NCBI GenBank assembly: GCA_003157485.1
Contig: PMJQ01000194.1
Coordinates: forward strand, 1-34,479
Direction of reading: 5' to 3'
DNA: 34,479 nucleotides
Origin: Ignavibacteriota bacterium
GTDB taxonomy: Bacteria; Bacteroidota; Ignavibacteria; UBA10030; UBA6906
A program made the translations under genes and the position numbers. Positions 22,273-30,666 of this stretch are shown here, in pieces. Numbering within the stretch: position 1 is the stretch's first letter; every line of letters starts with the position of its first letter. The notes below the pieces were generated by a model. It ran no database searches. It worked only from the letters and a program-made list of their open reading frames with translations, and had not been told where the DNA came from.

Positions 22273-24450
22273 TTATTCTCCGGCGTCCTGGACACATCGG
22301 AATCCCACCGTCCCGGAACGGTCGTAGGAAGGCGCCATCAGGAGCAGCTTACCGTGTTCCTCGAGCCTGTGCGCCTGCGGGAAATACCACATCGAACCGC
22401 GCGGCCGGTAATAACTCCCTCCTTTCAATATGCCCGCGCGCGTGTGCTCGTCGACGAATTCATCCGTCATTTGCCACACGTTTCCTACAAGGTCCATCAC
22501 ACCGAACGGACTTGCCCCCGAAGGATGCGCATCCACCGGGTCCGGACCCCGCATCGCGCGACTTGAGTCCGGCACCGGAACAGCGGCGGTGTCCCAGGTA
22601 TTTCCCCAGGGGTACACGCGTCCGTCGTCCCCCTGTGCCGCGTACTGCCACTCCCATTCGTGGGGAAGGCGCTTCCCGCTCCATGCTGCATAGGCGCGGG
22701 CATCCTCAAGAGCTACCCAGGTCACGGGCCTGTTCGACCATCCTTCGGGGTACGTCCCCTTCCTCCAATCGAGAAGAAAATTCGTGCGATCCCCGGGACG
22801 ATATTTGCTGGAATCAAGGAACCTCTTGAACTGCTCGTTCGTGACCGGAAACCTGTCGATCCAGAAAGGCTTCAGGGCGATCATGTGCTCGTGGTACCGG
22901 CGCGGCGAGTCTTCCCAGGAATGTTGAACATCCACGCCGATGTCATTGGAGCCTTCGATCTCAATCCCCCTCGATCTGAAGAGAAATGTGCCCGCGGGGA
23001 TCCTCACCATGCCGGCCGGAGCGGCCGCCGGAACAAGCGTCGATTCGATCGGGACGATCTGCTGGGGGAGCTCGACCCATTTTGGAGAAAATCCCTCAAG
23101 CGACCTTGCCGTCATGGACTTCATCTTCCCCATGAATGCCGTCATGCCGCTGTCGGGAGCGCCCGTCGTGGCAAGGAGGGCGCCGAACCCTCCCGGTTCC
23201 AGTGCGAAGCTGAGGACGACACGATCTCCCCGGCGCTCCCGCACCAGCTCAAGGCCGTGGTACAGATCGAAATACCTCATCCCCTCGCGGACGGGAACGT
23301 CGATCTGCGGCCCGGTCACGGAATACGAGTTCCGGTTGACGATCGTCCACGCTGTCCGCCCCCCGAGCGGCCACCTGCTCGCGAATACGCCGTAGCGGAG
23401 CATGGGATATGATGGCTCCCAGTCCTGGCTCACAAGAAATGGTGCGAGTTCCCGCTCGATGCTGCTCATGCGGCGGGTCGCCTCGGCGTCGCGGGGAGTT
23501 ATGCCGTTCCAGATCCCCCAGATGTTCTCCCAGCTCTCCCATCCAACCCCGTTGAAGAATGCGAATTGAAGATCGTCGGTCTTTTCCCTGTTCCACCGGT
23601 CGGAGATGTTTACCATGTGGCGGGGCTCAAGCCACTTGTACCGGTCTACCAGGGGAATAAAGGGGTACTGGTACTGACCCCATGTGAGAAGGTTGTATGC
23701 AACCGCTTCGTCGTGACAGCCCGCCTCGGGCTCGAATGCGAGCGGGTGGCCTATTTTTTCCGCCGCGGCGGGAAATGCGCGCGGGATCCCGTCCTGTGTG
23801 TCTCCGTTGATGCCGTCCGCGCCGATTTCCGACATCAACTCTGCGATAGCAACAGGCCACGGCTTTCCAATATCCGCCGTACCCTGGTCCCACATCATCA
23901 TGGGGAAAAACACCCGCACCCCGCGGCGGTGGAAATCTGAGACCATGCCTCTGACACCGGCGATTCCTCCCGGCATGGACCGGATCATGTCATGCTGGTT
24001 CCGGTTGTCGATCCCCATATTCGGGTACGTCGGCCAGATCAGGACCGCGTCTATGCCGCCGTAGCGTTTCTGGAGATCATCGAGATACCTGTCGACGGTG
24101 TAACGTCCTGCCCGCGGATCGTAGAAATACCGGTCTTCGACCATCATTTGCGGCTGGATGAAACTGGACTGCGTCCATCGCAGGACAGGCATATCGTACC
24201 GTGACCCGTCATACCCGACCCGGATGCGGCGTTCGGTTCTCCAGTGCTGGATGTCTGCAAGCCATTGCGCGTGGATCTCCGGCGCAGAAGGCGCCGGTCC
24301 GGGCGCTACGGGCGCGCCAGTGACATGGTACTCCGGCGATGGAATCTGTTGGCCCCGCGGTTCAAACCTCGTATCCTGGGCCCGGGCAGAGATCGCAGAC
24401 ACGAGGAGTACGCCGGCAAAAACATTCCATCTCATTTGCGTAGCCGTCAT
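22273..24450 (-). CDS. Secreted glycosidase-like barrel fused to a cysteine-less formylglycine-generating-enzyme fold
   Basis: This 725-residue protein has a signal peptide (W-N-V-F-A-G-V-L-L-V-S-A-I-S-A-R-A). Residues 60-450 look like a TIM-barrel glycosidase: Y-G-G-I-D-A-V-L-I-W-P-T-Y-P-N, V-R-V-F-F-P-M-M-M-W-D, A-D-G-I-N-G-D-T-Q-D-G and F-E-P-E-A-G carry plausible acidic catalytic residues. A beta-rich segment follows. From about residue 480 it becomes an FGE-sulfatase domain (M-V-R-I-P-A-G-T-F, then R-L-P-H-E-W-E-W-Q-Y-A-A, G-V-M-D-L-V-G-N-V-W-Q and V-G-F-R-C). In true FGE the stretch after G-G-S-Y holds two catalytic cysteines. Here it reads Y-Y-R-P-R-G-S-M-W-Y-F, so sulfatase activation is unlikely and a binding role more so. 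It has its own promoter, and the context suggests extracytoplasmic glycan processing. Confidence 0.85.
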   Translation of the reverse strand: MTATQMRWNVFAGVLLVSAISARAQDTRFEPRGQQIPSPEYHVTGAPVAPGPAPSAPEIHAQWLADIQHWRTERRIRVGYDGSRYDMPVLRWTQSSFIQPQMMVEDRYFYDPRAGRYTVDRYLDDLQKRYGGIDAVLIWPTYPNMGIDNRNQHDMIRSMPGGIAGVRGMVSDFHRRGVRVFFPMMMWDQGTADIGKPWPVAIAELMSEIGADGINGDTQDGIPRAFPAAAEKIGHPLAFEPEAGCHDEAVAYNLLTWGQYQYPFIPLVDRYKWLEPRHMVNISDRWNREKTDDLQFAFFNGVGWESWENIWGIWNGITPRDAEATRRMSSIERELAPFLVSQDWEPSYPMLRYGVFASRWPLGGRTAWTIVNRNSYSVTGPQIDVPVREGMRYFDLYHGLELVRERRGDRVVLSFALEPGGFGALLATTGAPDSGMTAFMGKMKSMTARSLEGFSPKWVELPQQIVPIESTLVPAAAPAGMVRIPAGTFLFRSRGIEIEGSNDIGVDVQHSWEDSPRRYHEHMIALKPFWIDRFPVTNEQFKRFLDSSKYRPGDRTNFLLDWRKGTYPEGWSNRPVTWVALEDARAYAAWSGKRLPHEWEWQYAAQGDDGRVYPWGNTWDTAAVPVPDSSRAMRGPDPVDAHPSGASPFGVMDLVGNVWQMTDEFVDEHTRAGILKGGSYYRPRGSMWYFPQAHRLEEHGKLLLMAPSYDRSGTVGFRCVQDAGE

Positions 24451-24539
24451 TGTGATTCAAAATGGCCTGCACTCAGCGTTGCTGATTTTCTGAAGTCCGC
24501 TGGGCACAGCCAGTAGCGGCCTGGAGGATCTTGCGAGCA

Positions 24540-24568
24540 AAGATACCTCGACACCAGGCTATTTCCAA
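24540..24568 (-). promoter_or_regulatory. Sigma-70-like promoter of the secreted barrel-FGE gene
   Basis: The minus strand reads TTGGAA (24563-24568), a 17-bp spacer and TATCTT (24540-24545). It lies in the 191-bp gap after the kinase-phosphatase gene and gives a leader of about 85 nt. The AT-rich run just upstream (AAAAAAATATT, minus strand) could act as an UP element. No convincing terminator separates it from the upstream operon, so read-through is also possible. Confidence 0.5.
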
Positions 24569-24641
24569 TATTTTTTTCCCGGAGACGAGGCATTTCCCCG
24601 CCGCCAGCTCCCCGGCCGGGTGATCGCCGGTGCGGGGCGAG

Positions 24642-26537
24642 TCAACCGTCAAACAGGAGCGCCAGGAGCGGACCCATCTGGCAGAAATCGGGAATGACGA
24701 GATCCGCACCGGCCTCGATGAGCCTCCGCCTCTTCCCTTCGCTGAGCCCGTATCGCCGGACCTCGTCGCTGGCGACTCCGACAGTGTATCCCCCCCTCTT
24801 ATGCGTTTCCCGGATCTCCACGGGCCCGTCGCCGATTGCCAGCGTCCTGCCGGGGGTGTCCTCTCCGATTTCCGCAAGGATCCTCTCCAGGACGAGCCGT
24901 TTCGCCTCTTTCGTGACGTCTCCGACTGCGCCATAGATTCGTCCGCCGAACAGCCCACGGTAGCCCAGGATTGACGATTCCCTTTCCAGGTCCCCCTGGT
25001 CGGTTCCGCTTGCCAGGTAGAGCGTCACACCCCGTCCATGGAGTGCGCCGAGAAAATCCCGGGATTTCCGTATCGTGAAATCCCCGGCGTCGAGTTCCCT
25101 CTTTTCGATTCTGGCGATCCTCTTCCGGACCATCGACAGAAGCTCTTCATTGTACAGCGCTTTGTATCCGGCGGCGTCGAGAATCTCGTCTTCGCCGACA
25201 CACCTGAATCGCCTCACGAGTTGCACGAGCCCCTGCATCTGCACGAGCGTCTGAATGCCCGTCGTCCTGTCGATGTAATCGCGCACGGCGGCGACAACAT
25301 GATCATAAAGCGATTCGTCGGCCTCCCGGTCCCCCAGTATGCAACGGACCATCATCGGCTCCATGATCTCCTCCCACCCCTGACGAAGCGTCGAGATAGT
25401 CCCGTCATGATCGAATATAACGTGCGTGAAGCGCTTTCCGCGCGGGAGAGCCCCGGCGATTTCGATTTCCGTCTGATCGTAATAGACGGCCTTCCTGATC
25501 TGCCGGGCGAGATCAGTCCGGTAGCGTCTGTCCGCGTCCGGACCGAGGAGGAGGATCTCTTCCGGCGAGGCCGTTCCCGTCTGCATCAGCTTCTGCGAAG
25601 TAACGCCGGAGACGATGCTCCCGAACTCGGCTGCTGCCGCCGGCGTCGCACCTGCGGCGAGTGCGGCGGCGATCCCCGCAAGCATGCTGTCCCCCGAGCC
25701 GACGGTATCAATCTGGGAAAGGAAGAGGAGGCCGGGGACTTCGTGATATCCGCCGGCGTCGAACACCACGCATCCCTGGTCGGGCCGGGTCACGAACAGG
25801 GGAGCCCTCCACCGGAGAAACAACTGCCTGCAGATATCCTCCATGACCGACGGTTCCGGATACTCCTCTGAGTGAAGTTCCCCACGGACGAAGCCTGCCG
25901 CTTCCCGGTACGGGAGCCTCCGGCATGTGGCCCCGTAGTCATCCGGATAGTGGCGGGAATCGGTGATGAATATCTTCCCGGGACTGTTCTTTGCCAGAGA
26001 ACTGAGCGCCTCCCTCATCTCCCGCGTGTGCACCCCGTTCAGGACCTGCTGTTTCAAAATGATGACATCGAGTTCAGGGAGTGCCCGCTCGAGGCTCTCC
26101 AGGAGATGCATGAACGTCGAAGGATGGATCTGGTTGAACGTGCCAAAATCGAGCCGGTGCTGCTCCTTCTCTTTTTCGAACGGCTTCATGTACACATGCG
26201 TGTCCCACCTTTCGCGCTGCACAATCAGGCCCGACGTCGCGATTTCGTGGTCGGCGAGTATCCTCTGCATCTCCCGGCCGAAGGGATCGGCGCCGAGGAC
26301 GCCGTACACGGAGACGCTCTTCACCCCCATGGCCTTGAGATTGCAGGCCACATTGCCGGCTCCTCCCGGCGCATACCGCTGTGAGCGGACAGGGCGCGTG
26401 GGGAGTCCCGTCTCCAGAGACGGTTCCGAGGCCTGGGAATCCAGGAGAAGATAGGCGTCGAGACAGAAGTCCCCCAGTATGCCGGCGCGGACGCTGCGGA
26501 TGGAGCCGAGGAGCCGTAAGAGTTCTTCGCGTGTCAT
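24642..26537 (-). CDS. PfkB-family sugar kinase fused to a HAD phosphatase
   Basis: This 631-residue fusion has an N-terminal ribokinase/PfkB domain of the RfaE/HldE subtype. It begins with G-I-L-G-D-F-C-L-D-A-Y and has the first signature (Y-A-P-G-G-A-G-N-V-A-C-N-L). The second signature, D-T-V-G-S-G-D-S, carries catalytic Asp283. From about residue 365 a HAD hydrolase follows, with V-I-F-D-H-D-G-T (nucleophile Asp376, acid Asp378), a cap region, A-S-G-T-D-Q-G-D and the metal motif A-I-G-D-G-P-V-E-I. One chain could therefore phosphorylate a sugar at one position and remove phosphate from another, as in heptose activation (HldE plus GmhB), but the nucleotidyltransferase of HldE is absent. 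Its place in a sugar-uptake and radical-enzyme operon points to a catabolic role. It starts 37 bp after the second permease gene. Confidence 0.9.
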   Translation of the reverse strand: MTREELLRLLGSIRSVRAGILGDFCLDAYLLLDSQASEPSLETGLPTRPVRSQRYAPGGAGNVACNLKAMGVKSVSVYGVLGADPFGREMQRILADHEIATSGLIVQRERWDTHVYMKPFEKEKEQHRLDFGTFNQIHPSTFMHLLESLERALPELDVIILKQQVLNGVHTREMREALSSLAKNSPGKIFITDSRHYPDDYGATCRRLPYREAAGFVRGELHSEEYPEPSVMEDICRQLFLRWRAPLFVTRPDQGCVVFDAGGYHEVPGLLFLSQIDTVGSGDSMLAGIAAALAAGATPAAAAEFGSIVSGVTSQKLMQTGTASPEEILLLGPDADRRYRTDLARQIRKAVYYDQTEIEIAGALPRGKRFTHVIFDHDGTISTLRQGWEEIMEPMMVRCILGDREADESLYDHVVAAVRDYIDRTTGIQTLVQMQGLVQLVRRFRCVGEDEILDAAGYKALYNEELLSMVRKRIARIEKRELDAGDFTIRKSRDFLGALHGRGVTLYLASGTDQGDLERESSILGYRGLFGGRIYGAVGDVTKEAKRLVLERILAEIGEDTPGRTLAIGDGPVEIRETHKRGGYTVGVASDEVRRYGLSEGKRRRLIEAGADLVIPDFCQMGPLLALLFDG

Positions 26538-26574
26538 CGTTGTTCTGCACGGTGTTCCCGATGGGCGCGGTTCC

Positions 26575-27387
26575 TCACTGGAGCGCCCCGGCGGCGATCC
26601 CCCTGATGAATGTCCGCCGCATCACGAGGAAAAGGATCAGCGGGGGAATGCTGAAAAACACGGCGGCCGCGGCCATCTGGTTCCAGACGTCCTCGAACTC
26701 GCCGACGAAAAGCCCGATGCCCACGGGGATCGTCTGTGTCGCGTCGGAGTTCGTCAGGAGGAGCGCAAAGAAAAATTCGTTCCACGATCCAAGGAACGCA
26801 AACAGGGCCGTGGCGCCGATTCCCGGAAGAGCGAGCGGGAGTATGACCTTCCGGAGAGCCTGGAGTCTCGAGCACCCGTCGATCAGGGCGGCGTCTTCGA
26901 CTTCGGTCGGGATGCCGGAGAAGAACCCGTGGAGGAGCCATATGACGAACGGAAGAAGAACGGCGGTGTGGACAAGGATGAGCCCGACATGCGTGTCATA
27001 GAGCCCCGCGTTCTTGAGAAGCTGAAACACGGGGATGATGACCGAAGCCCCCGGGAGCATCTGCGAGAGGAGGAGAAGGAGGAGGATGTGCCTTCTCCCC
27101 GGAAACCGGAATCGGGCGAACGCAAACGCCGCAAGGCTCCCCACGGCAAGCGTGAGTGCCGTTGCGCTCGTCGCCACGATAAGGCTGTTCAGCGTGTAGC
27201 GGGAAAAGGGGAGATAGAAGAACATGTCGCCGTACGGCTTCAGGCTCATGGAGGGGCTCGTCCACTCCGGAGGATAGCGGTTCACCTCCGTCAGGGGTTT
27301 GAGCGACGTGGAGACGGTCCAGAGGAACGGGAGCAGGACGAGAAGTGCGAGCAAGGCGACGGGGATGAGAAGGAGCTTCTTTCTCAT
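26575..27387 (-). CDS. Carbohydrate ABC transporter permease (MalG-like)
   Basis: This 270-residue protein has six membrane helices. The cytoplasmic EAA loop reads V-E-D-A-A-L-I-D-G-C-S-R-L-Q-A-L-R-K-V-I, followed by L-P, as in the MalG/UgpE family. It pairs with the MalF-like permease, whose stop codon it overlaps (ATGA). The substrate is probably a sugar, oligosaccharide or polyol, but the permeases do not define it. The frame is also open upstream of the ATG used here, but that part is the antisense-like shadow of the other permease. Confidence 0.93.
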   Translation of the reverse strand: MRKKLLLIPVALLALLVLLPFLWTVSTSLKPLTEVNRYPPEWTSPSMSLKPYGDMFFYLPFSRYTLNSLIVATSATALTLAVGSLAAFAFARFRFPGRRHILLLLLLSQMLPGASVIIPVFQLLKNAGLYDTHVGLILVHTAVLLPFVIWLLHGFFSGIPTEVEDAALIDGCSRLQALRKVILPLALPGIGATALFAFLGSWNEFFFALLLTNSDATQTIPVGIGLFVGEFEDVWNQMAAAAVFFSIPPLILFLVMRRTFIRGIAAGALQ

Positions 27388-28253
27388 AACCGCTCCCTCC
27401 GCGTGAGCATGCGCAGATACAGATACGAGAGCGTGAAGAGCATCGCGAATATGACGATGGAGAGGGCCGAGCCTTTCCCAAGGTCGAAATGAACGAACGA
27501 GAATTCCCTGACAAGGACGGGGAGTACCATTGACGCGTTGATCGGCCCCCCTCGTGTCATGACGAACACCATTGTGAAATCGTTGAAGCTCCAGATCACG
27601 CCGAGAAGAAGGAGAACCGATGAGACCGGGCGCAGGTTGGGGAGCGTAATATAGAAGAACTTCCTGAGCGCCGTAGCGCCGTCCACGGAAGCCGCCTCGT
27701 ACTGTTCCCCGGGTATGGACTGAAGCCCGGCCAGAAACATGACCATGGCGAACGGGTAGAACTGCCATGCCCGGGCGGCCATGACGCACACAAGCGCCAG
27801 CCGGGGGTCCCCGAGCCAACTCGTCCCGTTCCGTACGATTCCGATGGATGAGAGCCAGTAATTCAGTACGCCAAAGTGATCGTTGAGGAGCCATTTCCAC
27901 GCGAATCCCGCCACAACGGGAGAGATCACCCACGGGATCGAATAGAGGCAGGCCGCGGCGGAGCACATCTTCCCCGTATTCGTGTCGAGCACGAGCGCGA
28001 GCAGGAGGCCGACAATGAGCGCCAGCACCGTGCCGGCAAGGGCGTAAATGACCGTGTTCCTGAACGCCAGCCAGAATACCGGGTCGGAGAACACGCGTTC
28101 ATAATTCAGAACGCCGGTCCACCCGCCCCCCGGCCGGACGAGGCTCACGTCCCTGAAGCTGTTTATGAGGTTCTGCACAACCGGGTAGATGAGTATGAAC
28201 CCCGTAAAGAGGAGGGCCGGCGCGAGTAGCAGATACGGGGTATACTTCTTCAT
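27384..28253 (-). CDS. Carbohydrate ABC transporter permease (MalF/UgpA-like)
   Basis: The protein is 289 residues with six membrane helices, opening Y-L-L-L-A-P-A-L-L-F-T-G-F. Its EAA loop is Y-E-A-A-S-V-D-G-A-T-A-L-R-K-F-F-Y-I-T, followed by L-P, which contacts the ATPase. It overlaps both the upstream binding-protein gene and the downstream permease gene by ATGA junctions, so the three transporter genes are translated as a unit. No ATP-binding subunit is encoded in the window; a shared MsmX/MalK-type ATPase elsewhere is expected. Confidence 0.93.
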   Translation of the reverse strand: MKKYTPYLLLAPALLFTGFILIYPVVQNLINSFRDVSLVRPGGGWTGVLNYERVFSDPVFWLAFRNTVIYALAGTVLALIVGLLLALVLDTNTGKMCSAAACLYSIPWVISPVVAGFAWKWLLNDHFGVLNYWLSSIGIVRNGTSWLGDPRLALVCVMAARAWQFYPFAMVMFLAGLQSIPGEQYEAASVDGATALRKFFYITLPNLRPVSSVLLLLGVIWSFNDFTMVFVMTRGGPINASMVLPVLVREFSFVHFDLGKGSALSIVIFAMLFTLSYLYLRMLTRRERL

Positions 28254-29533
28254 TTCTTCTCGTCAATCATTTCCTGAGCTTCGCGCGCCGCCTGATCGAG
28301 CGCAGCCTGTGGCGTGAGTTCCCCGACAATCGCCTTTTCCGTATACGGCGCGAAAATGTCGCTCGCGATAGCGATCATGCAAGGGTGGGCAGGCCACGGT
28401 CGTGCGTGCCTGAGCTCATTCATGTAGACGGGGAGATCGGCGAGCGCTTTCGCTTCCGGACTTTCGAGCGCCCGGCGCGTCGTCGCAAGTGCTCCAAGGT
28501 CTTCCCGGATCCAGGCCATGTCCGCCTCCTCGTTGCGGAGGTATTTGATAAACTCCCACGCACGCTCGGGATATTTCGTGCGCGCGTTGATCGAGTACAT
28601 GACCATGTCCTGGAGCGTCGGCGCGGTATCATAGTCCGCAATCCTGTCGTCCGGAACCGGCACGGGGACGGTATAGATCTTCTTCCCCGGGCTCTTGTCA
28701 TCGACCATCCCCCGGAACCAGGGACCTTCGATGCTCATCGCCACCTTATCCGAGCAGAAGAGATCGTTGACCTCCGTCAGCGTGTACGCAAGGAACCCGG
28801 GGGTGACGGAGTGGTCGACCTGGTACATGTCTGCAAGGAGCCTGAGCGCCGCGACGCCCCGGGGGGAGTTGAACCGGACAGTCTTCAGGTCGTCGGACAG
28901 GATCTCCGCCCCCGCCTTCAGGAAAAAGGGGGCAAGGCGGTAGGCGAATCCTCCCTTGTCGCCGCCGAGAAGGACGAGCCCGTACTGGTCCACCGTCCCG
29001 TCTCCGTCGGTGTCTTTTGTCAGCCGCCGGGCTGCCTCGCGGAATTCGGACCACGTCCGCGGCGGGGAAATTCCCTCCTTGTCGAAGAGATCCTTGTTGC
29101 ACACGAGGACGAACGCGATGCCGGAGCAGGGAAGGCCGTAGTAGTCCTCCCTGTACCTCGTGGACTCCAGGAGGTGGGGGACGTACCAGCCGCTCACCTC
29201 ACGGAAATCGGGGAACCTGTTAAGCGGGTAGTAGTACCCCGCCCCGCCGAACTCGGCGGCGTAGTTTGCATGAACGTTGACGACGTCGGGGCCCAATCCT
29301 ACGCTGTAATCCGCGTACAGAAGCTCACGGATCATGTTCCAGCTCTTCTGGCTCTGCTCAATCCTGACGCCGGGGTGGGATCGCTCGAACTGGTCGACTC
29401 TCTGGCGCAGCCATTCGATCATCCTTGGTTTCCCGCCGAAATTCCAGTCCCGGAGAACGACCGCGTCGTCTTTCTTTCCGCAGGAGACCCCCATGACCGC
29501 GCAGAGCAGCGCAAAGAGCACTATTCGTCTCAT
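28250..29533 (-). CDS. Extracellular solute-binding lipoprotein (family 1, sugar type)
   Basis: This 427-residue lipoprotein has the lipobox V-M-G-V-S-C-G-K near residue 18. The body has the family-1 binding-protein pattern: F-E-R-S-H-P-G-V-R-I-E in the first lobe, G-L-P-C-S-G-I-A-F-V-L-V-C-N-K-D-L-F and P-R-T-W-S-E-F-R-E-A-A-R-R-L-T at the hinge region, and M-S-I-E-G-P-W-F further on. It delivers a carbohydrate-like ligand to the two permeases. The ligand is unknown. It starts 28 bp after the URO-D-like gene, so transport and metabolism genes share one transcript. Confidence 0.94.
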   Translation of the reverse strand: MRRIVLFALLCAVMGVSCGKKDDAVVLRDWNFGGKPRMIEWLRQRVDQFERSHPGVRIEQSQKSWNMIRELLYADYSVGLGPDVVNVHANYAAEFGGAGYYYPLNRFPDFREVSGWYVPHLLESTRYREDYYGLPCSGIAFVLVCNKDLFDKEGISPPRTWSEFREAARRLTKDTDGDGTVDQYGLVLLGGDKGGFAYRLAPFFLKAGAEILSDDLKTVRFNSPRGVAALRLLADMYQVDHSVTPGFLAYTLTEVNDLFCSDKVAMSIEGPWFRGMVDDKSPGKKIYTVPVPVPDDRIADYDTAPTLQDMVMYSINARTKYPERAWEFIKYLRNEEADMAWIREDLGALATTRRALESPEAKALADLPVYMNELRHARPWPAHPCMIAIASDIFAPYTEKAIVGELTPQAALDQAAREAQEMIDEKK

Positions 29534-29561
29534 GGCTCCCCCGTCGTATATGGGACGCTGT

Positions 29562-30659
29562 TCATTCGCGCGCAGCCTCGTGTGCCGAATCGATGAACGC
29601 GGCGAAATTCTCAGGGGGGGTGCCCTGCAGAACGGCGTCCGCAGTCGAAAGCACGTGGGCTTCGCCCCGGACCGCGCGGGCGATTGCGCGCACGCCCGAG
29701 GCGATCTCCGGGGGGGTCCCGTCCCTGAGGAGCCGGAGATTCAGATTCCCCTTCGTGCAAATCCGCCGGTCGATTACTTTCCTTGATTCGGCAATATCAT
29801 TGTCCCCCTCGGGGGGAGGCGCGATCGTTTCGATAAGATCGGCCCCCAGCGTATTGAATACCCCTTCACGTATCAGCCTGCGCGTAAACCCGCAGTTGTG
29901 ATACCAAAACAGTCCGCCGTGATCATGCGTCCACGCAGCGAACCTGCGGATATACGGCAGATCCATTGCCGCGAAAAGGGCCGGGGACGTCATCTCGAGC
30001 CCGTAGCTGGAATCGCTCATGAAATCGATCCCTTCATCAAGAGCGATCGACATGACATACAGTGATGCCCGGCAGATTGCCTCCATGGAGCGGACGTAAT
30101 CGTCGTGCAGGTCGTTCCAGTGAAAGAATATATTCGAGGGGTTGATCTGGAACCCGAGCCACGACGGGTGGGGATGCCCCAGGACGATCACCCCCCCCTC
30201 GCCGACCCGGAGGCGCCACTGGCGGAAGTACTCCCGTATCGCCGTCTCCTGTTCCGAAACCTGTTCGCACACCGCAACGAGCAAAGCATGGTCCTCCGGC
30301 GTCTGCACGGGGAGGGGGGCGTCATCGCTCCACGGGACCTCCTGCCGGGGAGACTTCCATTTCCATTCTCCTCTCGGTGTGGCGATGACGCGCGTGCACG
30401 TGCCGGCGGAGGAGCGGGCTTCGTCGATCCGCCAGTTGAATATGAGTCCGGAGCATTCGGTCATGAACATGGGCTCGTAGCCCAGATGCTGTGACAGCGC
30501 GATTTCGTCTGCAACCGCTTCTCCTGTTCCCGCGAGACCGCACCAGGCCAGCGTCTCCCGGACGACATCCGGGTGGGGAAGGAACGGGGAGATGACCCCC
30601 GGGGCGGACCGGGGGTCCCGCACGTAGGCGAGGAAGCGCTGACGCGCTGAAGTGCTCAT
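29562..30659 (-). CDS. Uroporphyrinogen-decarboxylase-family (MtaA/CmuA-like) protein
   Basis: This 365-residue protein has the URO-D/methyltransferase barrel. It carries a zinc-site-like H-N-C-G (His254, Cys256) and a later Cys301 in I-C-T-K-G-N-L-N, and then L-L-R-D-G-T-P-P-E-I, which is the typical end of the fold. His-X-Cys plus a distant Cys is the zinc motif of MtaA-type cobalamin or coenzyme M methyltransferases, and differs from true heme-pathway HemE. No corrinoid protein or RamA-like activator lies nearby, so methyl transfer to corrinoid is not supported by context. The gene sits between the radical enzyme (7 bp upstream) and the transporter. URO-D-like proteins of unknown reaction often accompany sugar and polyol catabolic genes. 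Confidence 0.85.
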   Translation of the reverse strand: MSTSARQRFLAYVRDPRSAPGVISPFLPHPDVVRETLAWCGLAGTGEAVADEIALSQHLGYEPMFMTECSGLIFNWRIDEARSSAGTCTRVIATPRGEWKWKSPRQEVPWSDDAPLPVQTPEDHALLVAVCEQVSEQETAIREYFRQWRLRVGEGGVIVLGHPHPSWLGFQINPSNIFFHWNDLHDDYVRSMEAICRASLYVMSIALDEGIDFMSDSSYGLEMTSPALFAAMDLPYIRRFAAWTHDHGGLFWYHNCGFTRRLIREGVFNTLGADLIETIAPPPEGDNDIAESRKVIDRRICTKGNLNLRLLRDGTPPEIASGVRAIARAVRGEAHVLSTADAVLQGTPPENFAAFIDSAHEAARE

Positions 30660-30666
30660 GACGGCC

